Shown: in pieces, positions 6,325-13,879 of the stretch | How positions within the stretch are numbered: the first letter of the stretch is position 1 | Layout: each line of letters opens with the position of its first letter | Origin: an uncultured Mesocricetibacter sp. | GTDB lineage: Bacteria > Pseudomonadota > Gammaproteobacteria > Enterobacterales > Pasteurellaceae | DNA: 14,454 nucleotides | Direction: 5' to 3' | Assembly: GCA_905373425.1 (NCBI GenBank) | Contig: CAJPST010000033.1 | Span: forward strand, 1 to 14,454 | The notes under the pieces: generated by a model | Database searches by the model: none | Told to the model about the DNA's origin: nothing | Seen by the model: only the letters and a program-made list of their open reading frames with translations | Translations under genes and position numbers: made by a program

Positions 6325-7134
6325 ATGAGTGAGAATGCGCTGATTGAAGTGAACAATCTCACATTTAAACGTGGTGAACGAGTAATTTACGATGATCTCA
6401 ATTTACGCGTGCAAAAAGGCAAAATTACGGCAATTATGGGGCCGTCCGGAATCGGTAAAACAACGTTACTGAAGCTTATCGGAGGGCAGCTTCATCCTGA
6501 GCAGGGTGAAATCTTATTTGATGGCGAGGATATTTGCCGGATGTCAAATAGTGAGCTGTATAAGGTACGCCAGCGTATGGGTATGTTGTTTCAGTCTGGC
6601 GCGTTATTCACTGATATTTCAACCTTTGAGAACGTAGCATTTCCGATTCGTGAGCATACCCGTTTGCCGGAAGAATTGATTCGCCAAGTGGTGTTGATGA
6701 AACTGGAGTCCGTCGGGTTACGTGGTGCAGCGGATTTAATGCCGTCAGAGCTTTCGGGAGGGATGGCCCGTCGAGCTGCATTGGCGAGAACAATTGCTTT
6801 AGATCCTGATTTAATTATGTATGACGAGCCTTTTACGGGGCAGGATCCGATCAGCATGGGCGTAATTATTAGTCTGATCAAACGGCTTAATGAAGCTTTG
6901 CAATTGACTTCAATCGTAGTATCGCATGATGTGCATGAAGTGCTGAGTATTGCTGATTACGCCTATATTATTGCAGATAAACGGATTATTGCGGAAGGAA
7001 CGGCGGAACAATTGTTACAGAGCAAAGATCCGCAGGTGGTGCAATTTATCAATGGTGAAGAAGACGGCCCAGTGCGTTTTCATTATCCAGCCAAAGATTA
7101 TGTACAAGATCTATTCGGTTCGGGGGCGCAATGA
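6325..7134 (+). CDS. mlaF: Phospholipid ABC transporter ATP-binding protein MlaF
   Basis: MlaF (269 residues) powers the inner-membrane MlaFEDB complex, which moves phospholipids between the inner membrane and periplasmic MlaC to keep outer-membrane lipid asymmetry. ABC motifs are complete. They are Walker A GPSGIGKT (39-46), Q-loop Q90, signature LSGGM (143-147), Walker B DLIMYDEP (162-169) and switch His H201. MARRAALAR after the signature is typical of the Mla/Mkl subfamily. The start at 6325 is preferred over the in-frame TTG at 6274. It has GGAAG upstream, gives the expected MSENALIEVNNL N-terminus and lies after the promoter. The stop overlaps the mlaE start as ATGA. Confidence 0.97.
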   Translation: MSENALIEVNNLTFKRGERVIYDDLNLRVQKGKITAIMGPSGIGKTTLLKLIGGQLHPEQGEILFDGEDICRMSNSELYKVRQRMGMLFQSGALFTDISTFENVAFPIREHTRLPEELIRQVVLMKLESVGLRGAADLMPSELSGGMARRAALARTIALDPDLIMYDEPFTGQDPISMGVIISLIKRLNEALQLTSIVVSHDVHEVLSIADYAYIIADKRIIAEGTAEQLLQSKDPQVVQFINGEEDGPVRFHYPAKDYVQDLFGSGAQ

Positions 7135-7913
7135 TTGTAAATTTGATTTCTTCTTTTGGTCATAATGCGATTAAATCGGTGCGCGCGTTGGGACGTGCAG
7201 GTTTTATGTTGTTCGGCGCGCTAATTGGTAGGCCGCAAGTCAGAAAACATACCCCTTTATTAATCAAACAATTGTATGTTTTGGGTGTGCAATCGTTGCT
7301 GATTATTTTATTGTCCGGCTTATTTATTGGAATGGTGCTCGGGCTACAAGGCTATGTGATATTGGTGGATTTTGCAGCTGAAACCAGTCTGGGACAACTG
7401 GTGGCATTATCTTTATTGCGCGAATTAGGGCCTGTTGTGACCGCGTTGTTATTTGCCGGTCGAGCAGGTTCGGCACTGACGGCAGAAATCGGCTTAATGA
7501 AAGCTACCGAACAGCTCTCTAGCCTAGAAATGATGGCGGTTGATCCTCTGCGTCGCGTTATCGCACCACGCTTTTGGGCGGGAATTATCGCGATGCCTAT
7601 TTTAGCCGTAATTTTTACTGCAATTGGCATTTGGGGCGGTCATTTGGTTGGTGTTGATTGGAAAGGTGTTGATGGCGGTAATTTTTGGTCAGCAATGCGT
7701 AGTGCCGTGGATGTAAGTGATTTACTAAATGGTTTTATCAAGAGTGTGGTATTTGCTTTTGCTGTAGTGTGGATCGCGTTATTTAATGGTTATGACTGTG
7801 TGCCGACATCGGAAGGTATCAGCCAGGCTACTACAAGAACAGTGGTTCACGCTTCTTTAACTGTATTGGGATTAGACTTTGTGCTGACAGCTATGATGTT
7901 CGGCGCGGGTTGA
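7131..7913 (+). CDS. mlaE: Phospholipid ABC transporter permease MlaE
   Basis: MlaE (260 residues) is the integral membrane subunit of the MlaFEDB transporter and belongs to the MlaE/YrbE permease family. Several hydrophobic segments are visible, near 50-75 (LLIILLSGLFIGMVLGLQGY), 145-170 and 200-255. The conserved cytoplasmic stretch RELGPVVTALLFAGRAGSAL lies near 94-113, followed by EQLSSLEMMAVDP, the part that contacts MlaF in the family. It overlaps mlaF by four bases (ATGA), implying translational coupling. Confidence 0.97.
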   Translation: MIVNLISSFGHNAIKSVRALGRAGFMLFGALIGRPQVRKHTPLLIKQLYVLGVQSLLIILLSGLFIGMVLGLQGYVILVDFAAETSLGQLVALSLLRELGPVVTALLFAGRAGSALTAEIGLMKATEQLSSLEMMAVDPLRRVIAPRFWAGIIAMPILAVIFTAIGIWGGHLVGVDWKGVDGGNFWSAMRSAVDVSDLLNGFIKSVVFAFAVVWIALFNGYDCVPTSEGISQATTRTVVHASLTVLGLDFVLTAMMFGAG

Positions 7914-7924
7914 TAAGATTTTAA

Positions 7925-7933
7925 AAGTGCGGT
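7925..7933 (+). repeat. DNA uptake signal between mlaE and mlaD
   Basis: This is an exact AAGTGCGGT, the main content of the 38-base mlaE-mlaD gap, placed just before the mlaD ribosome binding site. Confidence 0.9.
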
Positions 7934-7951
7934 CGAGTTTAGGATAATTTT

Positions 7952-8455
7952 ATGCGACAAACAATTAAATATGAATTTTGGGTAGGCTTGTTTTTAATGC
8001 TGGGTATTGCTGCATTAATCTTTATGGGATTAAAAGTGGCGAACGTACAGGGCTTTGATGAGGCGAGATCTTACAGAATTTATGCAACTTTTGACAATAT
8101 TGGCGGACTAAAAGTGCGTGCGCCATTAAAAGTTGGTGGGGTTGTTATCGGGCGGGTGACCAATATTTCATTAGATACGAAAACTTACTTACCACAAGTA
8201 GAAGTTGCTATTGATGAATTCTATAATCAAATTCCCGATAACAGCTCTTTATCGATTAAAACTTCAGGTCTGTTAGGAGAGCAATATATTGCGCTAAGTG
8301 TTGGTTTTGATGATGGTGAAACGCCAATGTGGAAAGAGGGTAGTAAAGTGGTAGATACCAAATCTGCAATGGTGCTAGAGGATCTTATCGGACAGTTTTT
8401 ATATGGCGATAAGGATAAAAAACAAGAGAGTACCCCTGAGACGGTTACTCAGTGA
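7952..8455 (+). CDS. mlaD: MCE-domain phospholipid transport protein MlaD
   Basis: MlaD (167 residues) is anchored in the inner membrane and forms the hexameric periplasmic ring of the Mla complex. One transmembrane helix is at about 9-28 (FWVGLFLMLGIAALIFMGLK). The MCE domain follows at about 39-117, with the core FDNIGGLKVRAPLKVGGVVIGRV and the LLGEQYIAL strand. The C-terminal tail is charged and short, so the protein is somewhat shorter than E. coli MlaD (183 residues). AGGA stands 8 bases before the ATG. A 38-base gap carrying an uptake signal separates it from mlaE, the only loose join within mlaFEDC. Confidence 0.97.
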   Translation: MRQTIKYEFWVGLFLMLGIAALIFMGLKVANVQGFDEARSYRIYATFDNIGGLKVRAPLKVGGVVIGRVTNISLDTKTYLPQVEVAIDEFYNQIPDNSSLSIKTSGLLGEQYIALSVGFDDGETPMWKEGSKVVDTKSAMVLEDLIGQFLYGDKDKKQESTPETVTQ

Positions 8456-8486
8456 TCTTAGGAAGAACAATTTAATGGAGAACACT

Positions 8487-9128
8487 ATGTTAAAAATTAC
8501 ATTAAAAACTTGGTTTGCAAAAATCGTTGTCATTTCGACCGCACTTTTTGCTATGCAAAGCGTGATGGCAAACGATAATCCTTATCTATTGATGCAGAAT
8601 GCTTCGGATAAGTTATTCAGTGATATTAAAGCTAATCAGGCTAAAATTACGCAAGATCCGAATTATCTGAAAAATATTGTGCGTCAAGATTTAATGCCTT
8701 ATGTTCATGTAAATTATGCAGGTTCTTTGGTTTTGGGACAGCATTTCAAAACTACCACGCCGGAACAACGCAATAAATTTTTTACCGCATTCGATCAATT
8801 TATCGTTCAGGCATATGCTCAAGCATTGACGATGTATAAAGATCAAAAAGTTGAAATTGAACAGCCGAAAGATGTTTCCGACAGCAAGGTGAGTATTCGC
8901 GTAAAAGTAATTCAAAGTGGTAACCAAGCGCCGATTAACCTGAATTTTTATTGGCGTAAAAACAGCAAGGACGGTAAATGGCAAGTGTATGATATGGCTG
9001 CCGAAGGTGTAAGCATGGTGGATACTAAAAAACAGGAATGGAGCAGTATTTTGCGTAAAGACGGTATTGATGCATTAACCGAGCAAGTGCAAAAAGCAGC
9101 AAATGTTCCCGTTACATTAAATAAATAA
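8487..9128 (+). CDS. mlaC: Periplasmic phospholipid-binding protein MlaC
   Basis: MlaC is the soluble periplasmic carrier that shuttles phospholipids between MlaFEDB and the outer-membrane MlaA complex. The start at 8487 (213 residues) has GGAG six bases upstream and gives a normal signal peptide, MLKITLKTWFAKIVVISTAL then FAMQSVMA, cut after residue 28. A second start at 8475 would add four residues. The longer open frame from 8403 would bury the signal peptide and overlap mlaD. The mature part has the MlaC/Ttg2D features NPYLLMQNASDKLFSDI near 30-46, the LMPYVHVNYAGSLVLGQHFK region, and FYWRKNSKDGKWQVYDMAAEGVS near the C-terminus. An uptake signal encodes part of the signal peptide. Confidence 0.96.
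   Translation: MLKITLKTWFAKIVVISTALFAMQSVMANDNPYLLMQNASDKLFSDIKANQAKITQDPNYLKNIVRQDLMPYVHVNYAGSLVLGQHFKTTTPEQRNKFFTAFDQFIVQAYAQALTMYKDQKVEIEQPKDVSDSKVSIRVKVIQSGNQAPINLNFYWRKNSKDGKWQVYDMAAEGVSMVDTKKQEWSSILRKDGIDALTEQVQKAANVPVTLNK
8538..8546 (-). repeat. DNA uptake signal in the mlaC signal peptide
   Basis: This is an exact ACCGCACTT followed by TTT, read as Thr-Ala-Leu in the hydrophobic core of the MlaC signal peptide. Confidence 0.9.
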
Positions 9129-9130
9129 TT

Positions 9131-9481
9131 ATGCAAGCTGAAAAGTATTTAAAATGGTCGGCAGTGCAGAATGATGATAGAATAGCTCTCCTTTTAAGCG
9201 GGGAGCTATCGCGTGATACGTTGTTGCCGCTTTGGAAAGCATGGCGGGAACGTACTTTTTTATCTGAAAAGCAAATTGCGGATAAGCATCTTTTGTGGGA
9301 TTTGGCGCAAGTTAAGCGGGTTGATTCGGCCGGCTTTGCGTTATTATGCAATTTGCTTGAATACTGTCGTCAAACACAACAACAAAATAAAACTCTTAGA
9401 TTGGAAAATGTACCGTCACAAGTAGTAACTTTAGCCGATCTTTTTGGCTTAACAGAGCGGATTAACTCTTTAATAAAATAA
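9131..9481 (+). CDS. mlaB: STAS-domain protein MlaB
   Basis: MlaB (116 residues) is a cytoplasmic STAS-domain subunit that binds MlaF and is needed for activity and stability of the transporter. The STAS hallmark VDSAGFALL lies at 64-72. The Ser at 66 takes the place of the functionally important Thr (T52) in the E. coli protein (VDTGGLALL). SGELSRDTLLPLWKAWRE (23-40) matches the first strand and helix of the family. The protein is somewhat longer than E. coli MlaB (97 residues) at both ends. It starts two bases after the mlaC stop. Confidence 0.95.
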   Translation: MQAEKYLKWSAVQNDDRIALLLSGELSRDTLLPLWKAWRERTFLSEKQIADKHLLWDLAQVKRVDSAGFALLCNLLEYCRQTQQQNKTLRLENVPSQVVTLADLFGLTERINSLIK

Positions 9482-9500
9482 AACCTAACGGAAATATATA

Positions 9501-9758
9501 ATGGAACTGAGTGAAATTGAGCGAATTTTAAAAGAAAACTTGAATCTTGAAGAAGTATATGCTCAGGGGGAAAATGCGCATTTCGGTGTGATTGTAGTAA
9601 GTGATGAAATTGCGGCGATGCCAAAAGTCAAACAACAACAAACGATTTATGCCCCGTTGATGCCTTATTTTACAACAGGCGAAATTCATGCGTTAACTAT
9701 TAAAACTTTTAATCGGGAAAAGTGGAAACGTGAACGCATGTTAAATGTTATCAATTAA
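9501..9758 (+). CDS. ibaG: BolA family protein IbaG
   Basis: This 85-residue BolA-like protein matches E. coli IbaG (YrbA, 84 residues) along its whole length. Shared features include the family core KQQQTIYAPLMPYFTTGEIHALTIKTF, with its conserved IHAL histidine, and the C-terminal W-K-R-E-R segment. BolA proteins partner with monothiol glutaredoxins to bind [2Fe-2S] clusters, and IbaG is linked in E. coli to acid response. Its place between mlaB and murA is conserved in gammaproteobacteria. Gaps to its neighbours are 19 and 21 bases, so it is almost certainly co-transcribed. Confidence 0.95.
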   Translation: MELSEIERILKENLNLEEVYAQGENAHFGVIVVSDEIAAMPKVKQQQTIYAPLMPYFTTGEIHALTIKTFNREKWKRERMLNVIN

Positions 9759-9779
9759 TTCGAACGGCAGGACAATAAA

Positions 9780-11057
9780 ATGCAAAAATTTCGTGTATAT
9801 GGGCAATCACGTCTAAGTGGCACAGTTGATATTTCAGGGGCAAAAAATGCGGCACTACCGATTTTATTTGCGGCAATTTTAGCTGAAGAACCGGTATTAC
9901 TAAGTAATGTTCCCGATCTCAAAGATATTGAAACCACACTGAAAATTTTGCGTCAATTAGGAGTCGTTGCTGAACGTGACGAGCAAGGTCGTGTGCATTT
10001 GGATGCATCAAAAATTGATCATTTCATTGCGCCTTATGACTTGGTAAAAACCATGCGTGCTTCTATTTGGGCATTAGCACCTTTGGTTGCACGTTTTAAA
10101 CAAGGACAGGTTTCATTACCTGGAGGTTGTTCTATTGGTGCTCGTCCGGTGGATTTACATATTAGCGGTTTGGAACGCCTTGGTGCGAAAATAGTTCTGG
10201 AAGACGGCTATGTTAAGGCTTTTGTTGAAGGAAGATTAAGCGGACAGCGGATTGTTATGGAAAAAGTCAGCGTAGGTGCGACTTTGTCGATTATGACCGC
10301 TGCGACTTTAGCTAAAGGCACTACTATCATTGAAAATGCAGCGCGTGAGCCGGAAATTTTAGATGTAGCGATTTTCCTTAATAAAATGGGAGCTAATATC
10401 CAAGGTGCGGGAACGGATTCGATCACTATTGAAGGTGTCGAACGTCTTGGTGGTTGTGAACACAGCGTCGTTCCGGATCGTATTGAAACGGGAACGTTTT
10501 TGGTTGCCGGTGCAATTTCAGGGGGGCGTATAGTTTGTCGTAATACTAAGCCTGATACGTTAGATGCCGTAATCGATAAACTACGTGAAGCCGGAGCACA
10601 AGTTGATGTGACGGAAGACACTATTACTTTGGATATGCTGGGAAATCGACCTAAAGCGGTAACTATTCGCACTATGCCTTATCCTGGTTTCCCTACGGAT
10701 ATGCAGGCACAGTTTACCTTGTTAAATATGGTTGCTGAAGGGACAGGCGTTATTACTGAAACAATTTTTGAAAACCGTTTTATGCACATTCCAGAATTAA
10801 TCCGTATGGGCGCGAAAGCGGAAATTGAAGGGAATACGGCAATTTGTCATGGAGTGGGACATTTGTCGGGTGCCGAAGTAATGGCTACAGATTTACGTGC
10901 GTCCGTCAGTTTGGTTTTGGCAGGATGTATTGCTTCAGGTACAACCATTGTGGATCGCATCTACCATATTGATCGTGGTTATGAACGGATCGAAGAAAAA
11001 TTACGTGGTTTAGGCGCTCGAATCGAACGTTTTTCGGAAGCTACGGAAGAAGAATAG
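9780..11057 (+). CDS. murA: UDP-N-acetylglucosamine 1-carboxyvinyltransferase
   Basis: MurA (425 residues) transfers enolpyruvate from PEP to UDP-GlcNAc in the cytoplasm, the first committed step of peptidoglycan synthesis. Visible active-site features are K22-N23 (SGAKNAALP), the loop PGGCSIGARPVDLH with catalytic C117 (C115 in E. coli), and PYPGFPTDMQAQ near residue 300, which holds the conserved Asp. The Cys rather than Asp in the loop predicts the usual fosfomycin-sensitive form. It is the last gene of the mla run, 21 bases after ibaG. No separate promoter is evident, and the shared terminator follows. Confidence 0.98.
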   Translation: MQKFRVYGQSRLSGTVDISGAKNAALPILFAAILAEEPVLLSNVPDLKDIETTLKILRQLGVVAERDEQGRVHLDASKIDHFIAPYDLVKTMRASIWALAPLVARFKQGQVSLPGGCSIGARPVDLHISGLERLGAKIVLEDGYVKAFVEGRLSGQRIVMEKVSVGATLSIMTAATLAKGTTIIENAAREPEILDVAIFLNKMGANIQGAGTDSITIEGVERLGGCEHSVVPDRIETGTFLVAGAISGGRIVCRNTKPDTLDAVIDKLREAGAQVDVTEDTITLDMLGNRPKAVTIRTMPYPGFPTDMQAQFTLLNMVAEGTGVITETIFENRFMHIPELIRMGAKAEIEGNTAICHGVGHLSGAEVMATDLRASVSLVLAGCIASGTTIVDRIYHIDRGYERIEEKLRGLGARIERFSEATEEE

Positions 11058-11077
11058 TTGAGTGGTACTGTATCAAT

Positions 11078-11109
11078 AAAAAAATGCCTTCATTGAGAAG
11101 GCATTTTTT
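11078..11109. terminator. Bidirectional terminator between murA and fbp
   Basis: A perfect inverted repeat AAAAAATGCCTTC / GAAGGCATTTTTT encloses a five-base loop. A-runs on one side and T-runs on the other let it stop transcription from murA (plus) and from fbp (minus), which converge here. Confidence 0.93.
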
Positions 11110-11130
11110 ATTTTTATTAAATCGGCTACT

Positions 11131-12138
11131 TTAACTTTCTGCATATTCCCGCATAAATTCCTGCGCCTTTTCCACCATTTCTTTAGAACCTAAAAACAGC
11201 GGTGAGCGTTGATGAAGTGCGGTCGGTTTTATGTCTAAAATTCGGTTATAGCCGTCAGTGGCAACGCCGCCCGCTTGCTCGGTTAAAAACGCCATTGGGT
11301 TGCCTTCATAGAGTAAGCGTAGCTTTCCGTTCGGATAGTTGGTGGCGTTCGGATAAATATAAATACCACCTTTTAACATATTACGATGAAAATCCGATAC
11401 TAAAGAGCCGATATAGCGCGAAGTATAAGGGCGACCGGTAGCAGCATCTTCTTCTTGACAATATTTGAGGTATTTTTTGACACCCATCGGGAATTTGAGA
11501 TATTGACCTTCGTTAATAGAATAAATTTTACCGTTTTTTGGAATTTGGAGATTCTCGTGAGAAAGGCAAAATAAACCTAGTGAAGGATCGTAAGTAAAAC
11601 CGTTTACACCATTTCCTGTGGTATAAACTAACATTGTAGAAGAGCCGTAAACCACATAGCCGGCAGCAACCTGTTGATTACCCGGTTGCATAAAATCTTC
11701 CAGAGTAATCGGAGAGCCTATTGGCGAGACACGGCGATAAATGGAGAAAATCGTACCGACGGAAACATTGACATCAATATTAGAAGAACCGTCTAATGGA
11801 TCCGTAAGAATGACATATCTGGCATTGCGCCCGCGTTCTGTATCGAATGCAACAAAATTTTCTTCCTCTTCGGAAGCAAAGCCTGCCACTTCTTCACGAG
11901 CCATTAATGCGCGTTTCATAGTCTCATTAGCGAAAACATCAAGCTTCATCTGAGCTTCACCCTGCACATTTTCATTACCGGCATTCCCGAGGATATCTTG
12001 TGTTAGACCGGCTCGATTTATATCGCGATGAATTAGTTTGGCAACCAATCGAATGGATGAAAGAATCCCTGTCAACGCCCCTTTTGCATTAGGGTACTCC
12101 GCTTGTTTTTCGACAATAAATTCACCCAGAGTTTTCAT
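11131..12138 (-). CDS. fbp: Fructose-1,6-bisphosphatase class I
   Basis: Fbp (335 residues) removes the 1-phosphate from fructose 1,6-bisphosphate, an irreversible step of gluconeogenesis in the cytoplasm. The metal-binding and catalytic signature is clear. The acidic run FASEEEENF lies near 87-95, and LTDPLDGSSNIDVNVSVGTI at 111-130 holds D113 and D116. The sugar-phosphate region KGGIYIYPNATNYPNGKLRL and YEGNPMAFL are typical of the second half. The start at 12138 is preceded by AAGGAG. It is divergent from mpl, as in E. coli, and a CRP-like site lies about 100 bases upstream. One uptake signal is in the 3' part. Confidence 0.98.
   Translation of the reverse strand: MKTLGEFIVEKQAEYPNAKGALTGILSSIRLVAKLIHRDINRAGLTQDILGNAGNENVQGEAQMKLDVFANETMKRALMAREEVAGFASEEEENFVAFDTERGRNARYVILTDPLDGSSNIDVNVSVGTIFSIYRRVSPIGSPITLEDFMQPGNQQVAAGYVVYGSSTMLVYTTGNGVNGFTYDPSLGLFCLSHENLQIPKNGKIYSINEGQYLKFPMGVKKYLKYCQEEDAATGRPYTSRYIGSLVSDFHRNMLKGGIYIYPNATNYPNGKLRLLYEGNPMAFLTEQAGGVATDGYNRILDIKPTALHQRSPLFLGSKEMVEKAQEFMREYAES
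11215..11223 (+). repeat. DNA uptake signal in fbp
   Basis: This is an exact AAGTGCGGT. On the coding (minus) strand it reads Thr-Ala-Leu in KPTALHQRS. Confidence 0.9.
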
Positions 12139-12191
12139 TTTATTTTCTCCTTAAATTAATGAATAATTTTACTCTATCAATAACTTGATTT

Positions 12192-12197
12192 ATTATA
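12192..12197 (-). promoter_or_regulatory. Candidate -10 box of fbp
   Basis: The minus strand reads TATAAT, 54 bases before the fbp start. No clear -35 box is present. A transcription start near 12185 would put the centre of the CRP-like site about 60 bases upstream, the spacing of class I CRP-activated promoters. Confidence 0.5.
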
Positions 12198-12236
12198 ACA
12201 ACTTAATTTTATCAATAATAAAATAAAAGTTAATAA

Positions 12237-12252
12237 TGTGATCTTATTCACA
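12237..12252. promoter_or_regulatory. Probable CRP-cAMP binding site between fbp and mpl
   Basis: TGTGATCTTATTCACA has two perfect half-sites, TGTGA and TCACA, with the standard six-base spacer in an AT-rich setting. That matches the Gammaproteobacterial CRP consensus. Position fits activation of fbp (see the -10 box at 12192-12197). It is within 50 bases of the mpl start, so an effect on mpl is also possible. Confidence 0.75.
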
Positions 12253-12293
12253 AATTTATTTATTATTGGCTGAAAACCAAAAGAGAAAAGTTA

Positions 12294-13661
12294 ATGAACA
12301 ATAAACATATTCATATTCTCGGTGTGTGTGGCACTTTTATGGGCGGTGTAGCGATTATTGCTAAGCAAATGGGTTATCGGGTAACCGGGTCGGATATTAA
12401 CGTTTATCCGCCGATGTCGACATTTTTAACCGAAAACGGCATCGAAATCATACCGCACTTTGAAACATCACAATTGCAGCCTGCGCCTGATATGGTGATC
12501 GTCGGAAATGCCATGAAGCGTGGCAATCCTTGTGTAGAATATATATTGGATAACCAATTGCCTTATACATCGGGCCCGCAATGGTTGCATGATAATGTGC
12601 TGCGTGAACGTTGGGTGTTGGCAGTGTCGGGGACTCATGGAAAAACGACAACAACGGGAATGTTAGCGTGGATTTTGGAACAAAACGGTTTGTCACCAAG
12701 TTTTTTGATTGGTGGTATTGCTGGCAATTTTGGTGTGTCCGCACGTTTAGGCGAGAGTAATTTTTTCGTAATTGAAGCGGACGAATATGATACGGCATTT
12801 TTCGATAAACGTTCTAAATTCGTACATTACAATCCCAAAACCTTAATTATCAATAATCTGAGTTTTGATCATGCTGATATTTTTGATGATTTAAAAGCTA
12901 TTCAGCGTCAGTTTCATCACATGATTCGTACTATTCCGTCCAGCGGATTGATACTTTCCGACAAAACCGAGCAAAGTGTTAAAGAAACACTGGATATGGG
13001 CTGTTGGTCGCATAAACAATTTTTAGGTGAAGAGCAGGAATGGTATGCGCAGCGTATCAGTAATGATTGCACGCATTTCGCCGTATTCCATAAAGGCGAA
13101 AAAACAGCGGAAGTGAATTGGTCGATTGTTGGGCAGCATAATATGCACAATGCTTTGATGGCAATTGCAGCAGCACATCATGCCGGAGTAAGTGTCGAAA
13201 ATGCCTGTGCCGCATTGGCAACTTTTATTAATGCTAAACGTCGCTTAGAGGTAAAAGGCGAAGTGAATGGTATTACGGTGTACGATGACTTTGCTCACCA
13301 CCCAGAAGCAATTCAGGCAACCCTCACAGCCTTGCGCGATAAAATTGGAGGCTCAGTACGCATTCTTGCGGTGCTTGAGCCTCGCTCTAATACAATGAAA
13401 ATGGGAATTCATAAAGACGATATTGCACCTTCATTAGTTCGAGCCGATTATGTATTCGTATTACAGCCAGATAATATTCCATGGGACGTATCGGATATAA
13501 CTAATAAATGCCTGCAACCTGCAAAATGGACGGCTAATTTAGAGCGTTTGGTTGATATGGTTGTTGCTGAAGCCCAGCCGACAGATCATATTTTAGTGAT
13601 GTCAAATGGCAGTTTTGGTGGTATTCATCAAAAACTGTTGGATAAACTTGCACAAAAATAA
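12294..13661 (+). CDS. mpl: UDP-N-acetylmuramate:L-alanyl-gamma-D-glutamyl-meso-diaminopimelate ligase
   Basis: Mpl (455 residues) joins the tripeptide recovered from old murein to UDP-MurNAc, so that it re-enters peptidoglycan synthesis; it acts in the cytoplasm. It is a Mur ligase paralogue. The N-terminal UDP-binding Rossmann-like domain (HIHILGVCGTFMGGVA) covers about 1-105. The ATP-binding domain has the P-loop GTHGKTTT (113-120), then the IEADEYDTAFFDKRSKF metal/substrate segment. The C-terminal domain has DDFAHHPEAIQ from 331. These residues distinguish Mpl from MurC, which has a related but different pattern. It is preceded by AAGAG and divergent from fbp, and it appears to be transcribed alone. 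Confidence 0.96.
   Translation: MNNKHIHILGVCGTFMGGVAIIAKQMGYRVTGSDINVYPPMSTFLTENGIEIIPHFETSQLQPAPDMVIVGNAMKRGNPCVEYILDNQLPYTSGPQWLHDNVLRERWVLAVSGTHGKTTTTGMLAWILEQNGLSPSFLIGGIAGNFGVSARLGESNFFVIEADEYDTAFFDKRSKFVHYNPKTLIINNLSFDHADIFDDLKAIQRQFHHMIRTIPSSGLILSDKTEQSVKETLDMGCWSHKQFLGEEQEWYAQRISNDCTHFAVFHKGEKTAEVNWSIVGQHNMHNALMAIAAAHHAGVSVENACAALATFINAKRRLEVKGEVNGITVYDDFAHHPEAIQATLTALRDKIGGSVRILAVLEPRSNTMKMGIHKDDIAPSLVRADYVFVLQPDNIPWDVSDITNKCLQPAKWTANLERLVDMVVAEAQPTDHILVMSNGSFGGIHQKLLDKLAQK
12452..12460 (-). repeat. DNA uptake signal in mpl
   Basis: This is an exact ACCGCACTT, read as Ile-Pro-His-Phe in Mpl, the same peptide that the copy in xseA encodes. Confidence 0.9.
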
Positions 13662-13665
13662 GATG

Positions 13666-13704
13666 AAAATAGACCGCACTTTATGGTGTATTTTGTTATT
13701 TTTT
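13666..13704 (+). terminator. Candidate terminator of mpl containing an uptake signal
   Basis: AAAATAGACC (13666-13675) pairs with GGTGTATTTT (13685-13694) except for one G-G mismatch, with a nine-base loop, and a T-rich run follows. The stem begins four bases after the mpl stop. GC content is low, so strength is doubtful. Confidence 0.5.
13673..13681 (-). repeat. DNA uptake signal after mpl
   Basis: This is an exact ACCGCACTT. Its first bases form part of the 5' arm of the candidate mpl terminator and the rest lies in the loop. Confidence 0.9.
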
Positions 13705-13879
13705 GATTAATTCTCAAATTTATAAAATAAAGCGTGTTATTTTTCTCATATGCTGCTACTATGTTCGTCGCTTACATAAGCATCAATGGGTATCTAAATA
13801 ATTTATGTAATTGCGTTTTATCACAATCATCACGTTATTAGTTATCTTAATATTTATACAAAGTTTTAGGATTCATACA
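13705..13879 (+). promoter_or_regulatory. Upstream region/leader of the cold-shock gene
   Basis: This AT-rich stretch must hold the csp promoter. A TACTAT -10-like box is at 13757-13762 without a good -35, and would give a leader of roughly 110 bases. Long leaders are typical of cold-induced csp genes, but I see no recognisable cold-box sequence. Confidence 0.3.

Noticed and set aside
8403..8486. Longer mlaC start adding 28 residues.
   Set aside because: It would overlap mlaD by 53 bases and place a basic segment before the signal peptide. The start at 8487 has GGAG and a normal leader.
10208..10672. A 154-codon minus-strand reading frame inside murA.
   Set aside because: It is a by-product of murA codon use. 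murA is complete and conserved, and this frame has no ribosome binding site, context or family likeness.
13811..13879. In-frame upstream extension of csp from a TTG, encoding a hydrophobic 23-residue segment (a possible membrane-anchored cold-shock protein).
   Set aside because: It starts at TTG without a ribosome binding site, while the ATG at 13880 has AGGA and gives the canonical 69-residue protein. AT-rich DNA yields hydrophobic codons by chance.
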